A stretch of DNA of 64,000 nt. Origin: an uncultured Sulfitobacter sp. Its GTDB lineage: Bacteria > Pseudomonadota > Alphaproteobacteria > Rhodobacterales > Rhodobacteraceae. Positions 29,036 through 38,857 of this stretch are shown one piece after another. Position 1 is the stretch's first letter, and every line of letters starts with the position of its first letter. The translations under genes were made by a program, and so were the position numbers. The notes under the pieces were generated by a model. It did no database searches, was not told the origin of the DNA, and worked only from the letters and a program-made list of their open reading frames with translations. The stretch is taken from positions 372,001 through 436,000 of the forward strand of contig CANMXJ010000003.1 in the NCBI GenBank assembly GCA_947501805.1. The letters run 5' to 3'.

Positions 29036-30220
29036 ATGAAGTACCCCGAGCGGTTTTCGAACCTTCCGGCTCATGCTTGGCCGCGCCTGCGCGCTCTTTT
29101 GGACGTGCATCAGGGTGGCGGTCCGCTGATCCAAATGACCATAGGCGAGCCGAAACACGCGTTTCCGGCCTGGGTTACTGATGTCATCACCGAAAATGCG
29201 GCTGGTTTTAACAGTTATCCGCCCAACGATGGTTCACCCGAGCTAAGAGCCGCCATTGCGGGCTGGATCAAACGGCGCTACGGCGTGCCGATGGATGCGG
29301 ACACCGAAGTGATGGCGCTGAACGGGACACGCGAAGGGTTGTACAACGCGGTAATCGCAACCTGCCCTGAGACCAAGAACGGGCAGAAACCTGCAATCCT
29401 CATGCCGAACCCGTTTTACCAAGTTTACATGATCGGCGCGATTTCCGGTGCTGCTGATCCAATCATGGTGAACGCGACCAGCGAAACCGGGCATTTGCCC
29501 GACTTTCATGCCGTTCCTGAAGATATTCTGAACCGCACCACAGCCGCTTATGTCTGTTCGCCTGCCAACCCGCAGGGCGCTGTGGCCGATCGCGACTACT
29601 GGACCAAGTTGATAGCTTTGGCCGAAAAACATGACTTCCTGATTTTTGCGGATGAATGTTACTCCGAGATTTACCGCGATACGCCCCCCGTTGGCGCAAT
29701 GCAGGTGGCGGATGAACTTGGTACAGACCGCAACCGGATCGTGATTTTTCACTCCCTAAGCAAACGCTCCAACCTGCCCGGTTTGCGCTCGGGCTTTGTG
29801 GCGTCGGGACCAGAGACGATGCGCGAGATAAAGCAATTGCGCAACTATGCGGGTGCGCCTTTGCCGTTACCATTGCAGCAGGCGGCTGCTGCCGTTTGGG
29901 ATGACGAAGCGCACGTTGAAGAGAGCCGCGCGTTGTACCAGGAGAAATTCCAAATTGCCGACCGGATCCTTGGCAATGTACCCGGCTACGTCAGTCCCGA
30001 AGCAGGGTTTTTTCTGTGGTTGCCGGTCGAGAATGATGAAGATGCAGCGGTGAAGCTGTGGCGTGAAACAGGTGTGAAAGTCTTGCCAGGGGGATACCTC
30101 GCGCAGGACACAGACGGGGAAAACCCCGGTAACAAGTATATCAGGGTGGCGCTGGTCGCCCCCAAGGATGAGACGATGCGCGGATTGGAATTGATCCGCG
30201 ACTGTCTCTATCCGGCATGA
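29036..30220 (+). CDS. class I/II aminotransferase (DapC-like)
   Basis: A 394-residue PLP aminotransferase of fold type I. The PLP lysine is Lys243 in [23 protein letters not shown] and the [10 protein letters not shown] motif that binds the cofactor and substrate are present. The pattern resembles succinyldiaminopimelate aminotransferase (DapC) annotated in alphaproteobacteria, giving a likely role in lysine and meso-diaminopimelate synthesis. ATG at 29036 is used; the TTG one codon earlier is also open. It overlaps an upstream candidate start of ftsK, so the two are probably co-expressed. Confidence 0.85.
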   Translation: MKYPERFSNLPAHAWPRLRALLDVHQGGGPLIQMTIGEPKHAFPAWVTDVITENAAGFNSYPPNDGSPELRAAIAGWIKRRYGVPMDADTEVMALNGTREGLYNAVIATCPETKNGQKPAILMPNPFYQVYMIGAISGAADPIMVNATSETGHLPDFHAVPEDILNRTTAAYVCSPANPQGAVADRDYWTKLIALAEKHDFLIFADECYSEIYRDTPPVGAMQVADELGTDRNRIVIFHSLSKRSNLPGLRSGFVASGPETMREIKQLRNYAGAPLPLPLQQAAAAVWDDEAHVEESRALYQEKFQIADRILGNVPGYVSPEAGFFLWLPVENDEDAAVKLWRETGVKVLPGGYLAQDTDGENPGNKYIRVALVAPKDETMRGLELIRDCLYPA

Positions 30221-30237
30221 AACGAGGAACGAAAGCA

Positions 30238-33135
30238 ATGGCATATCAGACACGCGGACGCGATCCACTGCTGGACAGCAACATGGCGGAAGCCATCGAA
30301 AAACGCGGCAAGGAATTGCTGGGTTTGGCGTTGATCCTGCTTGGTGTAATGTCTGCGATGATGATCGCCAGCTATACGCCGGATGATCCAAACTGGATGG
30401 TCTCCACAGATGCGCCTGTGCAAAACTGGATGGGTCGTATTGGCGCGTCGATTGCTGCCCCTTTGTTTATGATTGTGGGTTGGGGCGCGTGGGGCGTTGC
30501 GATTATCTTGTTGTTTTGGGGTGCGCGTTTTGCGTTACATTACGGTCAGGAACGCGCGGTTGGCAGGTTGATTTTCGCACCGATTGCTGTGGCTTTGGGT
30601 GCAATATATGCGGCAACGCTGGCCCCTGATGCGGCTTGGCTGCAAACGCACAGCTTTGGTCTGGGCGGTCTGTTTGGTGACACCGTGATGGGGGCAATCC
30701 TGACAATCCTGCCGATTGGCTCGACCTTTACGGTCAAGCTGATGTCATTGCTGATGGGTGTGGCGATCCTTGCGCTTGGTTCATTTGTACTGGGCTTTAC
30801 CAAAGTTGAATTGCAACGTCTGGCCCGTTTCTTGTTGGTCGGGGTGATTATGGCCTATGCCATGTTGATGGCGGTTCTGGGTCGTGGTGCCAGCGGCGCT
30901 GTGCATGCAGCGCAGGCAATGCAAGTACGGCAGGCAGAGCGTCGCGAACAGCGGCGCATTGAGGCTGAGGAACAGGCAGCTTTCGAGGCGAGCCAGCCTG
31001 TTTTTAGCGCGCCTACCGCGCCTGAATACGCGCCAGAGCCTGTTATGACACCGGCATCTGCCGAGCAGAAAACCGGTTTGTTGGCCCGTATGCCTGCACT
31101 CATCAAGCGCCCCGATGCCATGCCAGAGCAGGAACTGGTGGAAGAATACAGCGATGCGGTTGTTGACGAAGCACCAGGCGAAGATCGCATCAAGGCCAGA
31201 ATTTCAGATGTCATCAAAAACCGTGTACGCACTGCGAAAGCGGTTCATACGCATGCAACTGCCCCGCTGACCAAAGGGCGCGGGCGTGGACCTGATGCGC
31301 TGCTTTTGGACACGTCGCCACAAACACAATTGCCACCAGAGCCTCCTTTGACCGCAGCCCGCGCCGAACCGCCCGTGACGCAGTCGCGCCTGTCGATCAA
31401 TACCGTTTCACCTTCAACACCGCCCGCAGTTGCACCAGCGCAAGAGCCGTCGGTTGAGGAGGTCGTTCTGCCGTTGCAAGAAGCCGCAGCGCCCGATGTG
31501 CCGCCAATCCCCGTTGCCGAACCGCGTCAGATTGTACAGCAACCGATCCGCAAGGCCGTTCCGCAATCCAAGCAGGCGCAGGCCGAAGCACAACCCGCCC
31601 TCAGCTTTGAGGAAACGCATCCCGGCTTTGAATTGCCCCCGTTAAGCCTGCTGGAAAGCCCTGAAGACGTGCAGCGCCTACACCTTTCTGATGAGGCCCT
31701 CGAAGAAAACGCACGCATGCTGGAATCCGTGCTCGATGATTACGGCGTCAAAGGCGAAATTGTCGCGGTGCGCCCCGGCCCTGTGGTCACGATGTACGAA
31801 CTGGAACCGGCTCCGGGGTTGAAAGCTTCCCGCGTAATCGGTCTGGCGGATGATATCGCCCGTTCAATGGCGGCGCTTTCTGCGCGTGTGTCTACTGTGC
31901 CCGGACGCTCTGTGATCGGCATCGAACTGCCGAACGAGAACCGCGAAAAGGTTGTGCTGCGCGAGATTCTGTCTGCACGGGATTTTGGCGATAGCAACAT
32001 GCGCCTGCCGCTGGCTTTGGGTAAGGATATTGGTGGCGATCCGATGGTCGCGAACCTTGCCAAGATGCCGCACCTTTTGATCGCGGGTACAACCGGTTCC
32101 GGTAAATCCGTGGCGATCAACACAATGATCCTGTCGCTGCTTTACAAGCTGACACCGGAAGAATGCCGCCTGATCATGATCGACCCCAAGATGTTGGAAC
32201 TCTCCGTCTATGACGGCATCCCGCATCTGCTGTCCCCCGTTGTGACGGACCCGAAAAAAGCCGTGGTCGCGCTCAAATGGACAGTCGGCGAGATGGAAGA
32301 GCGTTATCGCAAGATGTCCAAAATGGGCGTGCGTAACATCGAAGGCTACAATGGTCGCGTGCGTGACGCACTGGCCAAAGGTGAGATGTTCAGCCGCACG
32401 GTTCAGACCGGATTTGACGATGACACAGGTGAGCCGATCTTTGAGACAGAAGAGAACAAGCCAGAGGCGTTGCCGTACATTGTCGTAATTGTCGACGAAA
32501 TGGCCGACCTGATGATGGTCGCGGGCAAAGAAATCGAAGCCTGTATTCAGCGACTGGCGCAGATGGCGCGTGCGTCCGGCATCCACCTGATCATGGCAAC
32601 ACAGCGTCCGTCTGTGGATGTCATCACCGGCACGATCAAGGCGAACTTTCCGACGCGGATTTCGTTTCAGGTGACGTCGAAGATCGACAGCCGCACGATC
32701 TTGGGTGAAATGGGTGCCGAGCAACTGCTGGGCATGGGTGATATGCTTTACATGGCTGGTGGGGCAAAAATTACTCGTTGTCATGGTCCGTTTGTGAGCG
32801 ATGAAGAGGTCGAGGAAATCGTCAACCACCTTAAACAATTCGGCGAACCGGATTACATTGGTGGCGTAGTTGATGGCCCAGCCGAGGGTGCCGAGGCCAG
32901 CATCGACGCTGTTCTGGGTCTGGGCGGCAATACCGATGGCGAAGACGCGCTTTATGATCAAGCGGTGGCGATCGTTATCAAAGACCGCAAATGCTCAACG
33001 TCTTACATTCAGCGCAAGCTGGCCATCGGATACAACAAAGCTGCGCGATTGGTCGAGCAGATGGAGGATCAAGGTCTCGTCTCTCCCGCCAACCACGTGG
33101 GCAAACGCGAAATACTTGTGCCGGAACAGGGCTAA
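30238..33135 (+). CDS. ftsK: DNA translocase FtsK
   Basis: Septal DNA pump that resolves chromosome dimers and clears DNA from the closing septum. Residues about 25-230 contain membrane helices; residues 240-490 form a Pro/Ala/Glu-rich linker. The motor domain has Walker A GTTGSGKS at 617-624 and Walker B ending VIVDE at about 753-754, and the C-terminal winged-helix gamma domain ([20 protein letters not shown]) recognises polar sequence motifs. The start at 30238 is chosen because GAGGAACG precedes it; ATG 30217 would add seven residues. 965 residues. A strong terminator follows. Confidence 0.95.
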   Translation: MAYQTRGRDPLLDSNMAEAIEKRGKELLGLALILLGVMSAMMIASYTPDDPNWMVSTDAPVQNWMGRIGASIAAPLFMIVGWGAWGVAIILLFWGARFALHYGQERAVGRLIFAPIAVALGAIYAATLAPDAAWLQTHSFGLGGLFGDTVMGAILTILPIGSTFTVKLMSLLMGVAILALGSFVLGFTKVELQRLARFLLVGVIMAYAMLMAVLGRGASGAVHAAQAMQVRQAERREQRRIEAEEQAAFEASQPVFSAPTAPEYAPEPVMTPASAEQKTGLLARMPALIKRPDAMPEQELVEEYSDAVVDEAPGEDRIKARISDVIKNRVRTAKAVHTHATAPLTKGRGRGPDALLLDTSPQTQLPPEPPLTAARAEPPVTQSRLSINTVSPSTPPAVAPAQEPSVEEVVLPLQEAAAPDVPPIPVAEPRQIVQQPIRKAVPQSKQAQAEAQPALSFEETHPGFELPPLSLLESPEDVQRLHLSDEALEENARMLESVLDDYGVKGEIVAVRPGPVVTMYELEPAPGLKASRVIGLADDIARSMAALSARVSTVPGRSVIGIELPNENREKVVLREILSARDFGDSNMRLPLALGKDIGGDPMVANLAKMPHLLIAGTTGSGKSVAINTMILSLLYKLTPEECRLIMIDPKMLELSVYDGIPHLLSPVVTDPKKAVVALKWTVGEMEERYRKMSKMGVRNIEGYNGRVRDALAKGEMFSRTVQTGFDDDTGEPIFETEENKPEALPYIVVIVDEMADLMMVAGKEIEACIQRLAQMARASGIHLIMATQRPSVDVITGTIKANFPTRISFQVTSKIDSRTILGEMGAEQLLGMGDMLYMAGGAKITRCHGPFVSDEEVEEIVNHLKQFGEPDYIGGVVDGPAEGAEASIDAVLGLGGNTDGEDALYDQAVAIVIKDRKCSTSYIQRKLAIGYNKAARLVEQMEDQGLVSPANHVGKREILVPEQG

Positions 33136-33172
33136 GGCTTACCTCCAAATCCCTGTTTTTGCTGCACGTAAC

Positions 33173-33207
33173 CACCGCCGGGTTCTTTTTTCCGGCGGTG
33201 TTTTTTT
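33173..33207 (+). terminator. Rho-independent terminator of ftsK
   Basis: A 9-bp stem CACCGCCGG / CCGGCGGTG with a 10-base T-rich loop, followed by seven T, 37 bases after the ftsK stop. Confidence 0.92.
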
Positions 33208-33307
33208 GCCTATTTTCGGGAGAAACGAGAATATCCTGCGTTTGATATCGCATATCAAGGGCCGCAGTCATATGTCTGGGGCAACAGGAACTTACAGGAC
33301 GATTTAA

Positions 33308-33913
33308 ATGCGTACCCTTACATCTCTGGTTTTGGCGGTTGGTCTGGCTGCGGTGACACCGGTTGTCGCAGCCGCACAAAAGCTGCCACTCACCGACATC
33401 TCCGCCTATTTGAACAAGCTACAAACCGCCAAAGGCGAATTCACCCAGATCAACGATGACGGGTCAATCAGCACAGGGACGATCTATATCAAACGCCCAG
33501 GAAAAGTGCGGTTTGAATACAATCCACCAGAAAGTGCACTGGTGATTGCAGGCAGCAATACGGTTGTGATCTACGACAAGAAATCGAACCAGCCCGCCGA
33601 AAGCTATCCTTTGGCGCGTACACCTTTGTCGATCATCCTTGCGCGCAATGTCGATTTGGGCGCGGCCAATATGGTGACCGGGCACAAGTTTGATGGGACG
33701 GCCACAGTGGTGACGGCCCAAGATCCTGCGAACCCGCAGTACGGTAATATCCAGCTCAAGTTCACGGGCACACCGGTTGAGTTGCGCCAGTGGGTAATCA
33801 ATGATGGCAACGGCAGTCAGACGACAGTCGTTCTGGGCGATTTGCAAAAGGGTGGCAATCTGTCGAACAGTTTGTTTGACGTGGGCAGCCCGGGAAGTAC
33901 TGCAAATCGCTGA
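33308..33913 (+). CDS. lolA: outer-membrane lipoprotein carrier LolA
   Basis: Periplasmic chaperone that ferries lipoproteins from LolCDE to the outer membrane. A 201-residue precursor with a signal peptide cleaved near residue 23 (VVAAAQ), then the LolA-type TAKGEFTQINDDGSISTG at 39-56 and RPGKVRFEYNPPESALVIAG. The length is normal. ftsK-lolA is a well conserved pair in proteobacteria, although here a terminator separates them, so lolA must have its own promoter. Confidence 0.9.
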   Translation: MRTLTSLVLAVGLAAVTPVVAAAQKLPLTDISAYLNKLQTAKGEFTQINDDGSISTGTIYIKRPGKVRFEYNPPESALVIAGSNTVVIYDKKSNQPAESYPLARTPLSIILARNVDLGAANMVTGHKFDGTATVVTAQDPANPQYGNIQLKFTGTPVELRQWVINDGNGSQTTVVLGDLQKGGNLSNSLFDVGSPGSTANR

Positions 33914-33916
33914 TCC

Positions 33917-33961
33917 TGCTATGTTGCGCGGCTTTGGTTCGCAGGGCCGTGCAACATAGCA
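33917..33961. terminator. 16-bp hairpin between convergent lolA and transglycosylase genes
   Basis: TGCTATGTTGCGCGGC pairs with GCCGTGCAACATAGCA (one G-T pair) around a 13-base loop, starting four bases after the lolA stop. No T-tract is seen on either side. Likely a bidirectional mRNA end or 3' stabiliser. Confidence 0.6.
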
Positions 33962-33980
33962 CTCAAACAGACCTACATTG

Positions 33981-34565
33981 CTATCGCAGGCGGCACCCAG
34001 CTATCTGGCCGCGATACATTTGCGATCGTGCTTCCACCTTGCCGGCAACACCGACCAACCACGCTTTGCGATTATACGTCTGTTTGCGAAAGCCGGTGTG
34101 ACCTTCGTGATAAGCAAGATACTGGTTACGCGCATCCGACAGTGACACTCCGTTGCGGTCGCGTGTCTGGTTCATGTACCAGCCCATGAAGTCAGTTGCA
34201 TCTCCGATCCGGTCCCGTTTGGCACCACGACGTCTCTGATCCTTGAGGTATTCTTCCCAAGTTGCGTCCAATGCTTGCGAATAACCAAAAGCGCTGGATT
34301 GCCGTCCCATAGGGATAACGCCCGCCACATAACGAAACGGTGTGCGTGCATCAGCGATAAATTTACTTTCCTGATGGATTGTCGCCATCATGACATGCAT
34401 CGGGACACCCCATTTGCGTTCCACGTTACGGAATGCCTTGAGGTACTGTGGGCGCTCTCTGAGAATGCCACAGGCGTTATCCAATTCGCGCGGTGCGGAC
34501 GTCTGTCCACCACCACAGGATGCCACCAGCAACACAAGTATCAGGGCGCGAAGGGTTCTGCTCAT
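33981..34565 (-). CDS. lytic transglycosylase (SLT domain) lipoprotein
   Basis: A 194-residue periplasmic lipoprotein with lipobox VASC (Cys17) and an SLT goose-type lysozyme fold. The catalytic Glu is Glu66 in ATIHQESKF, followed by AFGYSQALDATWEEYLK and the YLAYHEGHTGF motif. It cleaves the glycan strand of peptidoglycan to form anhydromuropeptides. The domain begins at about residue 45 and fills the protein, so there is no separate substrate module. It converges on lolA. Confidence 0.87.
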   Translation of the reverse strand: MSRTLRALILVLLVASCGGGQTSAPRELDNACGILRERPQYLKAFRNVERKWGVPMHVMMATIHQESKFIADARTPFRYVAGVIPMGRQSSAFGYSQALDATWEEYLKDQRRRGAKRDRIGDATDFMGWYMNQTRDRNGVSLSDARNQYLAYHEGHTGFRKQTYNRKAWLVGVAGKVEARSQMYRGQIAGCRLR

Positions 34566-34636
34566 CTGCCTCTCGCTTTTCTTTTTATATTTTGATCCAG
34601 TTTAACCGATTTTATGCCCGCGTCACATCACATTTT

Positions 34637-35518
34637 TCAAAGCAGCCACGCGAGTAGCAGCGGCAATGCGCCGATGGACATAACGGTAGACACAACCACA
34701 AGGCCTGCGACCGACTGTGAATCAGCGCCGTATTTTTCGGCCAGCATGTAAGAGGTCACAGCCACGGGCGTCGCAACTTGCAAAACGAGGATTCCGGTGG
34801 CGATCTTGTCCAGCGTGAACCAGTCTGCGGCCAGCCAGGCAGCGCCGACACAGATTACCAGTTTAATGACTGACAAAATAATCGCCTGGCCAATCCCGGC
34901 GGGTGACAACCGTGCAACTGCCACGCCCAGCGTGATCAGCATCAGCGGAATCGCCATCTGACCGATCAAGCTTAACGTATTGTCGACAAATTTTGGCAGG
35001 TGCCATCCTTGCCAGAGGAAAACCGCACCCAGAACGGTGGCCCAAACCAATGGTTCTCTTAATACTTTGCCAAACGATCCGGCCCCCGCGACCAGCCAAA
35101 TGCCAAATGTAAACGACAGGATCGCCATCACTGCAAAGACAACAACCGCGTAATCCAGGCCGATATCCCCGAAAGCAAACAAGGCCAACGGCAGACCGAG
35201 GTTTCCCGTATTGCCAAAAATCAGGGGTGCTGAAAATGTACGATTATTCAGCCCAGCGATCTTTACCATGCCCAAAACTACAATAGAAACAGCGATGTAA
35301 GCGGCGAAACTGGCTAAGGTCAACGTGGTGAGCGCTGCCGGATCAAGCGTGGTGTTAACCAGTGCAGTGAAAATCAGACAAGGCACGGCGAGGGTCATCG
35401 ACAGACGTGTCACAAATTCAAGACGATATTCTATGCCCAGCTTGACCCAGATAAAGCCGATACCGGCCAACAGGAACACAGGGGTCACAATTTCCAATAC
35501 CGTCAAGATGAGGGTCAA
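34637..35518 (-). CDS. AEC-family (auxin efflux carrier-like) transporter
   Basis: A 293-residue membrane protein with about 8-10 hydrophobic segments and the family's NTGNLGLPLALFAFGD motif and a C-terminal VATPVAVTSYMLAEKYG stretch. The family exports organic anions such as malonate or malate; substrate unknown. The start is uncertain: TTG at 35518 has AAAGGA ten bases before it and fits the family N-terminus, while an upstream in-frame ATG at 35614 would overlap the divergent hspQ gene. Confidence 0.78.
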   Translation of the reverse strand: MTLILTVLEIVTPVFLLAGIGFIWVKLGIEYRLEFVTRLSMTLAVPCLIFTALVNTTLDPAALTTLTLASFAAYIAVSIVVLGMVKIAGLNNRTFSAPLIFGNTGNLGLPLALFAFGDIGLDYAVVVFAVMAILSFTFGIWLVAGAGSFGKVLREPLVWATVLGAVFLWQGWHLPKFVDNTLSLIGQMAIPLMLITLGVAVARLSPAGIGQAIILSVIKLVICVGAAWLAADWFTLDKIATGILVLQVATPVAVTSYMLAEKYGADSQSVAGLVVVSTVMSIGALPLLLAWLL

Positions 35519-35603
35519 CAGTCTGTTTCCTTTGAATGTCGCGACGTGATTGGACAAAAGCCCCTTGAAACCGTTACTAACGAAAGATAGGGGCTGCAAT
35601 GTT

Positions 35604-35930
35604 ATGCTACGCACACGCGCGAAATATCATCTGGGCCAGGTTGTTCGGCACAAGAAACATCCCTTTCGGGGTGTGATCTTTGACGTGGATCCGGAATTTG
35701 CCAACACGGATGAGTGGTACGAGGCGATTCCCGAGGACAGCCGTCCGGTGAAGGACCAGCCTTATTATCATTTGCTCGCCGAAAATGACCAAAGCTACTA
35801 TGTGGCTTATGTGTCGGAACAAAACCTTGTGGCTGATTATTCAGGTGAACCTGTGGATCACCCCGATATCCCTGACTTGTTCGGCCCGTTTACCAATGGT
35901 GCGTATCCGCTACATTTCCAGTTGAACTGA
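35604..35930 (+). CDS. hspQ: heat-shock protein HspQ
   Basis: A 108-residue HspQ/YccV-like protein: AKYHLGQVVRHKKHPFRGVI at residues 6-25, DEWYEAIPEDSRPVKDQPYY near the middle, and YVAYVSEQNL. In E. coli HspQ is a Lon specificity-enhancing factor and hemimethylated-DNA-binding protein. A CTTGAAA at 35564-35570, about 35 bases upstream, could be a heat-shock sigma -35 box, but no good -10 partner is visible. Start chosen at ATG 35604, with the upstream frame ignored. Downstream, 35931-36213 (283 bases) shows no gene. Confidence 0.9.
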   Translation: MLRTRAKYHLGQVVRHKKHPFRGVIFDVDPEFANTDEWYEAIPEDSRPVKDQPYYHLLAENDQSYYVAYVSEQNLVADYSGEPVDHPDIPDLFGPFTNGAYPLHFQLN

Positions 35931-36213
35931 GTTTCAGTAGTCGACAAGGAAAACCACACGCGTGTTGCGTGCCTGATTATATTGGAAAACTGGGGGAGAA
36001 GATCCTCGACACCGCGCACTGGGTGGGGGCTATTAAACGCGATGCCGAGGGAAGCCATATGCAGCTACAAGGACATATATGCCCTTTGACCAAGGCAAGA
36101 ATGTGATTTGATAACGGCGTTTTCAGGAAGTCTCATGGCAATTTCGCGGCATCACGCATTTGGCTAAAATTGTCGGAATAGGGTGCTCTCTTACGGGGGA
36201 ATCCGCCGCTGTC

Positions 36214-36702
36214 TCAGCCGTAATCTACGGCAATACGTAGATCCAATTGATTGCCACCGGCAATCCGGCTGTAGTGCACATCTTTTGCCAGATCGCGGAT
36301 CAGGAACCAGCCGAATCCGCCTTCGGGCAGGTCTTCGACATCAACATCATAGGACCGCATTTCGCCCAACGGTGCTTTATCATCCGGCATACGGTTGCCA
36401 AAATCCCTGATCCGGAAGTGCAGGCCATCGGCAAGATGACGGCAGCGGATGTGAATAGCGCCAACAGTACCGACTTCAGGATATGCATGTTCGACAATGT
36501 TATTAAGCACTTCTGCCAGAACTAGTTCAACGGTCTCGGAGTCCTCTGGATCAAGGCCAATAGGGGCGAGCCCTGCGATCACTTGCAAAAGTGCTTCACG
36601 TGTCGCTGTTGTGCTGCTGATGACCTCAATAGAGAATTCTGAGGGATTGGAGGTTGCGTCCGGTGCGTTCTTGGGTTGCTCATTGTCATGCACGCTCGGC
36701 AT
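36214..36702 (-). CDS. anti-sigma regulatory factor, RsbW-like ATPase/kinase
   Basis: A 162-residue protein with a GHKL ATPase fold: N-box ELVLAEVLNNIVEHAYP at residues 59-75 and a G-box-like GGFGWFLIRDLAKD near the C-terminus. The first ~25 residues are low-complexity. In partner-switching systems such a kinase phosphorylates an STAS antagonist and binds a sigma factor or other target. The STAS partner is the gene before it (17-base overlap). No sigma factor or PP2C phosphatase gene is nearby. Confidence 0.85.
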   Translation of the reverse strand: MPSVHDNEQPKNAPDATSNPSEFSIEVISSTTATREALLQVIAGLAPIGLDPEDSETVELVLAEVLNNIVEHAYPEVGTVGAIHIRCRHLADGLHFRIRDFGNRMPDDKAPLGEMRSYDVDVEDLPEGGFGWFLIRDLAKDVHYSRIAGGNQLDLRIAVDYG

Positions 36703-37024
36703 CCAAGGCGTCCTCCAGTGTCAGGAATATCTGGAAGACACTGTCCATGCGCGTGAGTTCAAACACCTTTTTTACAGGTGGCGTCAGCCCAGCGAGCAAC
36801 AAGCGGCGTTCAGGTGCAAGATGTTTCATCGTTGCGACAATTGCACCCAGACCGCTGGAATCAATGAATGTCACTTTGGTCAAATCAAGAATGACACGTG
36901 GCGGTGCATCTTGCGTTTGGGCGCGCACGGCTTCTTTGAACGCGACGGCCACTGCAGCATCAATACGCGGGTCCTGTACGCTTACGGTACAGAAATCCCC
37001 TTCTGTTTTTACCAGCAATTCCAT
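36686..37024 (-). CDS. STAS-domain anti-sigma factor antagonist
   Basis: A 112-residue STAS protein of the SpoIIAA/RsbV type. The phosphorylatable serine is Ser56 or Ser57 in TFIDSSGLGAIVA. The ATG at 37024 (MELLVKTEGDF) is preferred over 37054. It is expected to be phosphorylated by the kinase encoded immediately downstream, with which it overlaps by 17 bases. What output the pair controls is unknown; the sigma factor, phosphatase and any sensor must lie elsewhere in the genome. Confidence 0.87.
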   Translation of the reverse strand: MELLVKTEGDFCTVSVQDPRIDAAVAVAFKEAVRAQTQDAPPRVILDLTKVTFIDSSGLGAIVATMKHLAPERRLLLAGLTPPVKKVFELTRMDSVFQIFLTLEDALDAERA

Positions 37025-37111
37025 AAACAATCCCCATATGTCCGGTTTCACCACCGCAATAGGGCGAATTGTTTACCAACTGATGAGCAACCTCGATAAC
37101 AGGAGATCAAA

Positions 37112-38284
37112 ATGCATAAAGTCGTTATAGCCGGGGCCGCCCGCACACCAATGGGCGGCTTTCAGGGCGCATTCGAGAGTCTGAGTGCTGCGACACTTGG
37201 CGGCCATGCGATCAAGGCTGCGCTGGAAAACGCCGGCCCGGCGGTTGTTCAGGAAGTGTTGATGGGGTGTGTGCTTCCCGCTGGGCAGGGTCAGGCACCC
37301 GCGCGACAGGCGGGGTTTGCTGCGGGGCTTGGGGAAGAAGTGCCTGCCACGACCCTCAACAAAATGTGTGGTTCCGGCATGAAAGCTGCGATGATCGGCT
37401 TCGACCAGATCGCGCTTGGCAGTACCGATGTGATGGTCGCAGGCGGCATGGAAAGCATGTCAAATGCGCCGTATATTTTGCCAAAAATGCGAAGTGGCGC
37501 GCGTTTGGGGCATGCAGCCGTGGTGGATCACATGTTCCTTGATGGCCTCGAAGACGCATATGACAAAGGGCGCCTAATGGGCACTTTTGCTGAGGATTGC
37601 GCCGAAACGTTCCAATTCACCCGTGAAAAACAGGACGCTTACGCGCTTGCCTCGCTGTCACGCGCGCTCGAGGCGCAGTCCAGCGGAGCCTTTGCTGACG
37701 AGATTGCCAGTGTGCAAATGAGCAACCGCAAGGGCAGTGTAACCGTCGAGATGGACGAACAGCCCGGTAACGCGCGCCCCGACAAAATCCCTCAGTTGAA
37801 ACCTGCCTTTCGCGAAGGGGGCACTGTAACCGCTGCCAACTCTTCCTCTATCTCGGACGGTGCCGCAGCTCTGGTGCTGGCTTCCGAAGATGCGGCCAAG
37901 TCCCAGGGGCTGAACATGCGTGCGCGCATTCTGGGCCACGCCAGCCACGCTCAGGCACCTGGCCTGTTTACAACCGCCCCGGTACCTGCCGCGCAAAAAC
38001 TGCTCAAGCAGATCGGCTGGAGCAAAGAGGACGTGGACCTGTGGGAAGTGAACGAAGCCTTCGCTGTGGTGCCAATGGCCTTTATGCATGAGATGGGGCT
38101 GTCCCATGACATCGTCAACGTCAACGGCGGTGCCTGCGCGCTGGGCCATCCTATCGGTGCCTCTGGCACACGGATTATGGTCACTCTTTTGAACGCCCTT
38201 GAAAAACGCGATTTGAAACGCGGGATCGCGGCAATCTGCATTGGCGGCGGAGAAGGCACCGCAATCGCAATTGAGCGCCCCTAA
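37112..38284 (+). CDS. thiolase (acetyl-CoA C-acetyltransferase)
   Basis: A 390-residue thiolase. Catalytic residues are Cys86 in NKMCGSGMKA, His346 in GHPIGASG and Cys376 in CIGGGEG. It condenses two acetyl-CoA, or cleaves 3-ketoacyl-CoA; length and pattern fit the biosynthetic PhaA/AtoB-like group. It is monocistronic or pairs loosely with msrC 50 bases downstream. No PHB gene lies next to it. Confidence 0.9.
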   Translation: MHKVVIAGAARTPMGGFQGAFESLSAATLGGHAIKAALENAGPAVVQEVLMGCVLPAGQGQAPARQAGFAAGLGEEVPATTLNKMCGSGMKAAMIGFDQIALGSTDVMVAGGMESMSNAPYILPKMRSGARLGHAAVVDHMFLDGLEDAYDKGRLMGTFAEDCAETFQFTREKQDAYALASLSRALEAQSSGAFADEIASVQMSNRKGSVTVEMDEQPGNARPDKIPQLKPAFREGGTVTAANSSSISDGAAALVLASEDAAKSQGLNMRARILGHASHAQAPGLFTTAPVPAAQKLLKQIGWSKEDVDLWEVNEAFAVVPMAFMHEMGLSHDIVNVNGGACALGHPIGASGTRIMVTLLNALEKRDLKRGIAAICIGGGEGTAIAIERP

Positions 38285-38334
38285 CTCTTTTTGGCCTTAA
38301 ATATCGTCCGCAATCTGCCACACGGAGCCGTCCT

Positions 38335-38793
38335 ATGAAAGTGGACTACCCAACGCTTGCCAAAACTCTGCACAGTCTCACTGAAGGGGAAACCGACCCC
38401 GTGGCCCTTATGGCAACCGTTGCCTGCGAAGTGCATCACGCTGATGATCGATTTGACTGGACGGGATTTTACCGTGTGGTGGCGCCGGAATTGCTCAAGA
38501 TCGGGCCGTACCAAGGGGGGCATGGATGCTTGGTGATTCCGTTTTCCCGCGGCGTGTGCGGTGCCGCTGCACGCACCGGAGAGGTACAACTTGTGCCGGA
38601 TGTGGATGCCTTTCCCGGCCATATTGCCTGCGCATCCTCTACACGGTCCGAACTTGTACTGCCGGTTTTTGACGGGAACGGCAAATTGCTGGGCGTTTTT
38701 GATCTGGACAGTGATCAACCGGATGCCTTCACGAACCAAGACGCTGATGCGTTCGCGGAAATTCTAAAGACAGTCTTTGCCGCCGTGAAATAG
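38335..38793 (+). CDS. msrC: free methionine-(R)-sulfoxide reductase (GAF domain)
   Basis: Reduces free methionine-R-sulfoxide using thioredoxin. A 152-residue GAF-domain protein with three cysteines at 65, 75 and 99 in GGHGC, RGVCG and GHIAC. Their spacing of 10 and 24 matches the Cys84/94/118 set of the E. coli enzyme, which separates it from signalling GAF domains. The stop lies within the first TTTCACG-type half-site region upstream of the next regulator. Confidence 0.87.
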   Translation: MKVDYPTLAKTLHSLTEGETDPVALMATVACEVHHADDRFDWTGFYRVVAPELLKIGPYQGGHGCLVIPFSRGVCGAAARTGEVQLVPDVDAFPGHIACASSTRSELVLPVFDGNGKLLGVFDLDSDQPDAFTNQDADAFAEILKTVFAAVK

Positions 38794-38849
38794 TTCTGGA
38801 TTTTTTCACGAAACTCCTGTTACGTGAAATCAGCAGGCCATTTTTCACG
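38784..38849. promoter_or_regulatory. four alternating TTTCACG/CGTGAAA half-sites, candidate operator of the XRE-cupin gene
   Basis: Half-sites at 38784-38790 (CGTGAAA), 38804-38810 (TTTCACG), 38823-38829 (CGTGAAA) and 38843-38849 (TTTCACG) alternate in orientation with start-to-start spacings of 20, 19 and 20 bases, close to two helical turns. The last ends eight bases before the regulator's ATG. This looks like an autoregulatory operator; it is inferred from pattern only. Confidence 0.6.
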
Positions 38850-38857
38850 GAATCAGG

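Noticed and set aside
35931..36213. Possible RNA gene in the gap after hspQ
   Set aside because: No tRNA-like cloverleaf, terminator or strong hairpin found on reading it; nothing supports a feature.
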